Assembly (NCBI GenBank): GCA_016342345.1
Contig: JAEINO010000005.1
Span: forward strand, 54,374 to 118,373
DNA length: 64,000 nt
Direction of reading: 5' to 3'
DNA from: Pseudodesulfovibrio sp.
GTDB taxonomy: Bacteria; Desulfobacterota; Desulfovibrionia; Desulfovibrionales; Desulfovibrionaceae
The translations under genes were made by a program, and so were the position numbers. Position 1 is the stretch's first letter; every line of letters starts with the position of its first letter. Shown here one piece after another: positions 63,789 to 64,000 of the stretch. Below the pieces are notes generated by a model, which saw nothing but the letters and a program-made list of their open reading frames with translations, had not been told where the DNA came from and made no database searches.

Positions 63789-64000
63789 AGGCCCCCCAGA
63801 TAATCTTAGATTCATACAAAACTCACGATGCCCTCGCATGCACAGGACACAAACCTGCAATTATTTGTAGAATGCATTAATTTAAGAATTAGAGGAATGA
63901 TAATTTTACTGTTTTGATTTAAAATCATTGCTGTCCGGTTAGGAACCGTTGGTATCCCTCAATTCCCGCATGAGCGTTGGCTTTCCAAGCTAAGGCCCTA
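63789..64000. other. Upstream region of the chemoreceptor gene
   Basis: About 210 bases to the window edge with no supported gene. The first part is AT-rich and probably holds the chemoreceptor promoter; no clear sigma-28-type site was seen. Confidence 0.4.

Noticed and set aside
63955..64000. Possible tRNA-Gly (TCC) at the window end
   Set aside because: A convincing anticodon arm (TTGGC, loop TTTCCAA, GCTAA) is present, but the preceding D-arm lacks the invariant GG and the acceptor stem does not fit; the 3' half lies outside the window.

Overview
The window comes from a sulfate-reducing deltaproteobacterium of the Desulfovibrionaceae, most like Pseudodesulfovibrio/Desulfovibrio. Evidence: a transmembrane Tmc redox complex locus with the accessory genes that accompany it in Desulfovibrio, many c-type haem motifs, a large number of histidine kinases and single-domain response regulators, and the mercury-methylation pair hgcA-hgcB. 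No phage, plasmid, insertion sequence, rRNA or CRISPR array was seen; this is ordinary but signalling-rich chromosome.

Layout. 1-6.4 kb (+): the end of tmcC, then tmcB, tmcA, a conserved hypothetical, a tandem universal stress protein, two single-domain response regulators and a receiver-PAS-histidine kinase whose reading frame is broken at an A7 run. 6.5-10 kb (-): a second receiver-kinase and a membrane kinase with c-haem motifs in its sensor domain. 10.8-13.4 kb (+): a FecR/cadherin-like/RTX adhesin exported by a type I system. 13.7-24.7 kb: a CPA2 antiporter, a haem-sensor hybrid kinase, a His-rich metal-transporter-like protein with a MarR regulator, a CxxC-less thioredoxin-like protein, a multi-PAS sigma-54 activator, a small acidic protein, a response regulator, a glycosyltransferase and a periplasmic cyclophilin. 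24.7-31.4 kb (-): RND pump, membrane-fusion lipoprotein and their TetR regulator with two matching operators, then an acyl-CoA synthetase. 31.7-35.5 kb: azlCD, a divergent MocR regulator and rarD.

35.6-37.1 kb (+): hgcA and hgcB. The best-supported hgcA start gives a reading frame with one in-frame UGA at codon 31, directly after a Cys codon and before Gly-Pro. This suggests that HgcA here is a selenoprotein, and it is the most striking observation in the window. 38.5-41.3 kb (-): a membrane redox module of octahaem lipoprotein cytochrome, trihaem cytochrome and cytochrome b. 42.3-48 kb (+): a solute-binding protein, a hybrid kinase and a class III adenylate cyclase with two cNMP-type GAF domains. 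48-54.2 kb (-): EtfA (with an atypical C-terminus), EtfB, an ETF:quinone oxidoreductase-like flavoprotein and a long acyl-CoA dehydrogenase. 54.5-58.3 kb (+): a class I adenylate cyclase fused to pentapeptide repeats. 58.5-63.8 kb (-): GNAT acetyltransferase, holB, purA, a small hypothetical gene and a Cache-domain chemoreceptor.

How the genes fit together: three membrane electron-transfer modules (Tmc, the octahaem module and the ETF/ETF-QO system) move electrons between periplasmic cytochromes, the quinone pool and the cytoplasm. The haem-containing sensor kinases are plausible redox or gas sensors. Two unrelated cyclases imply cAMP signalling. All gene calls are from reading the sequence; no database search was run.
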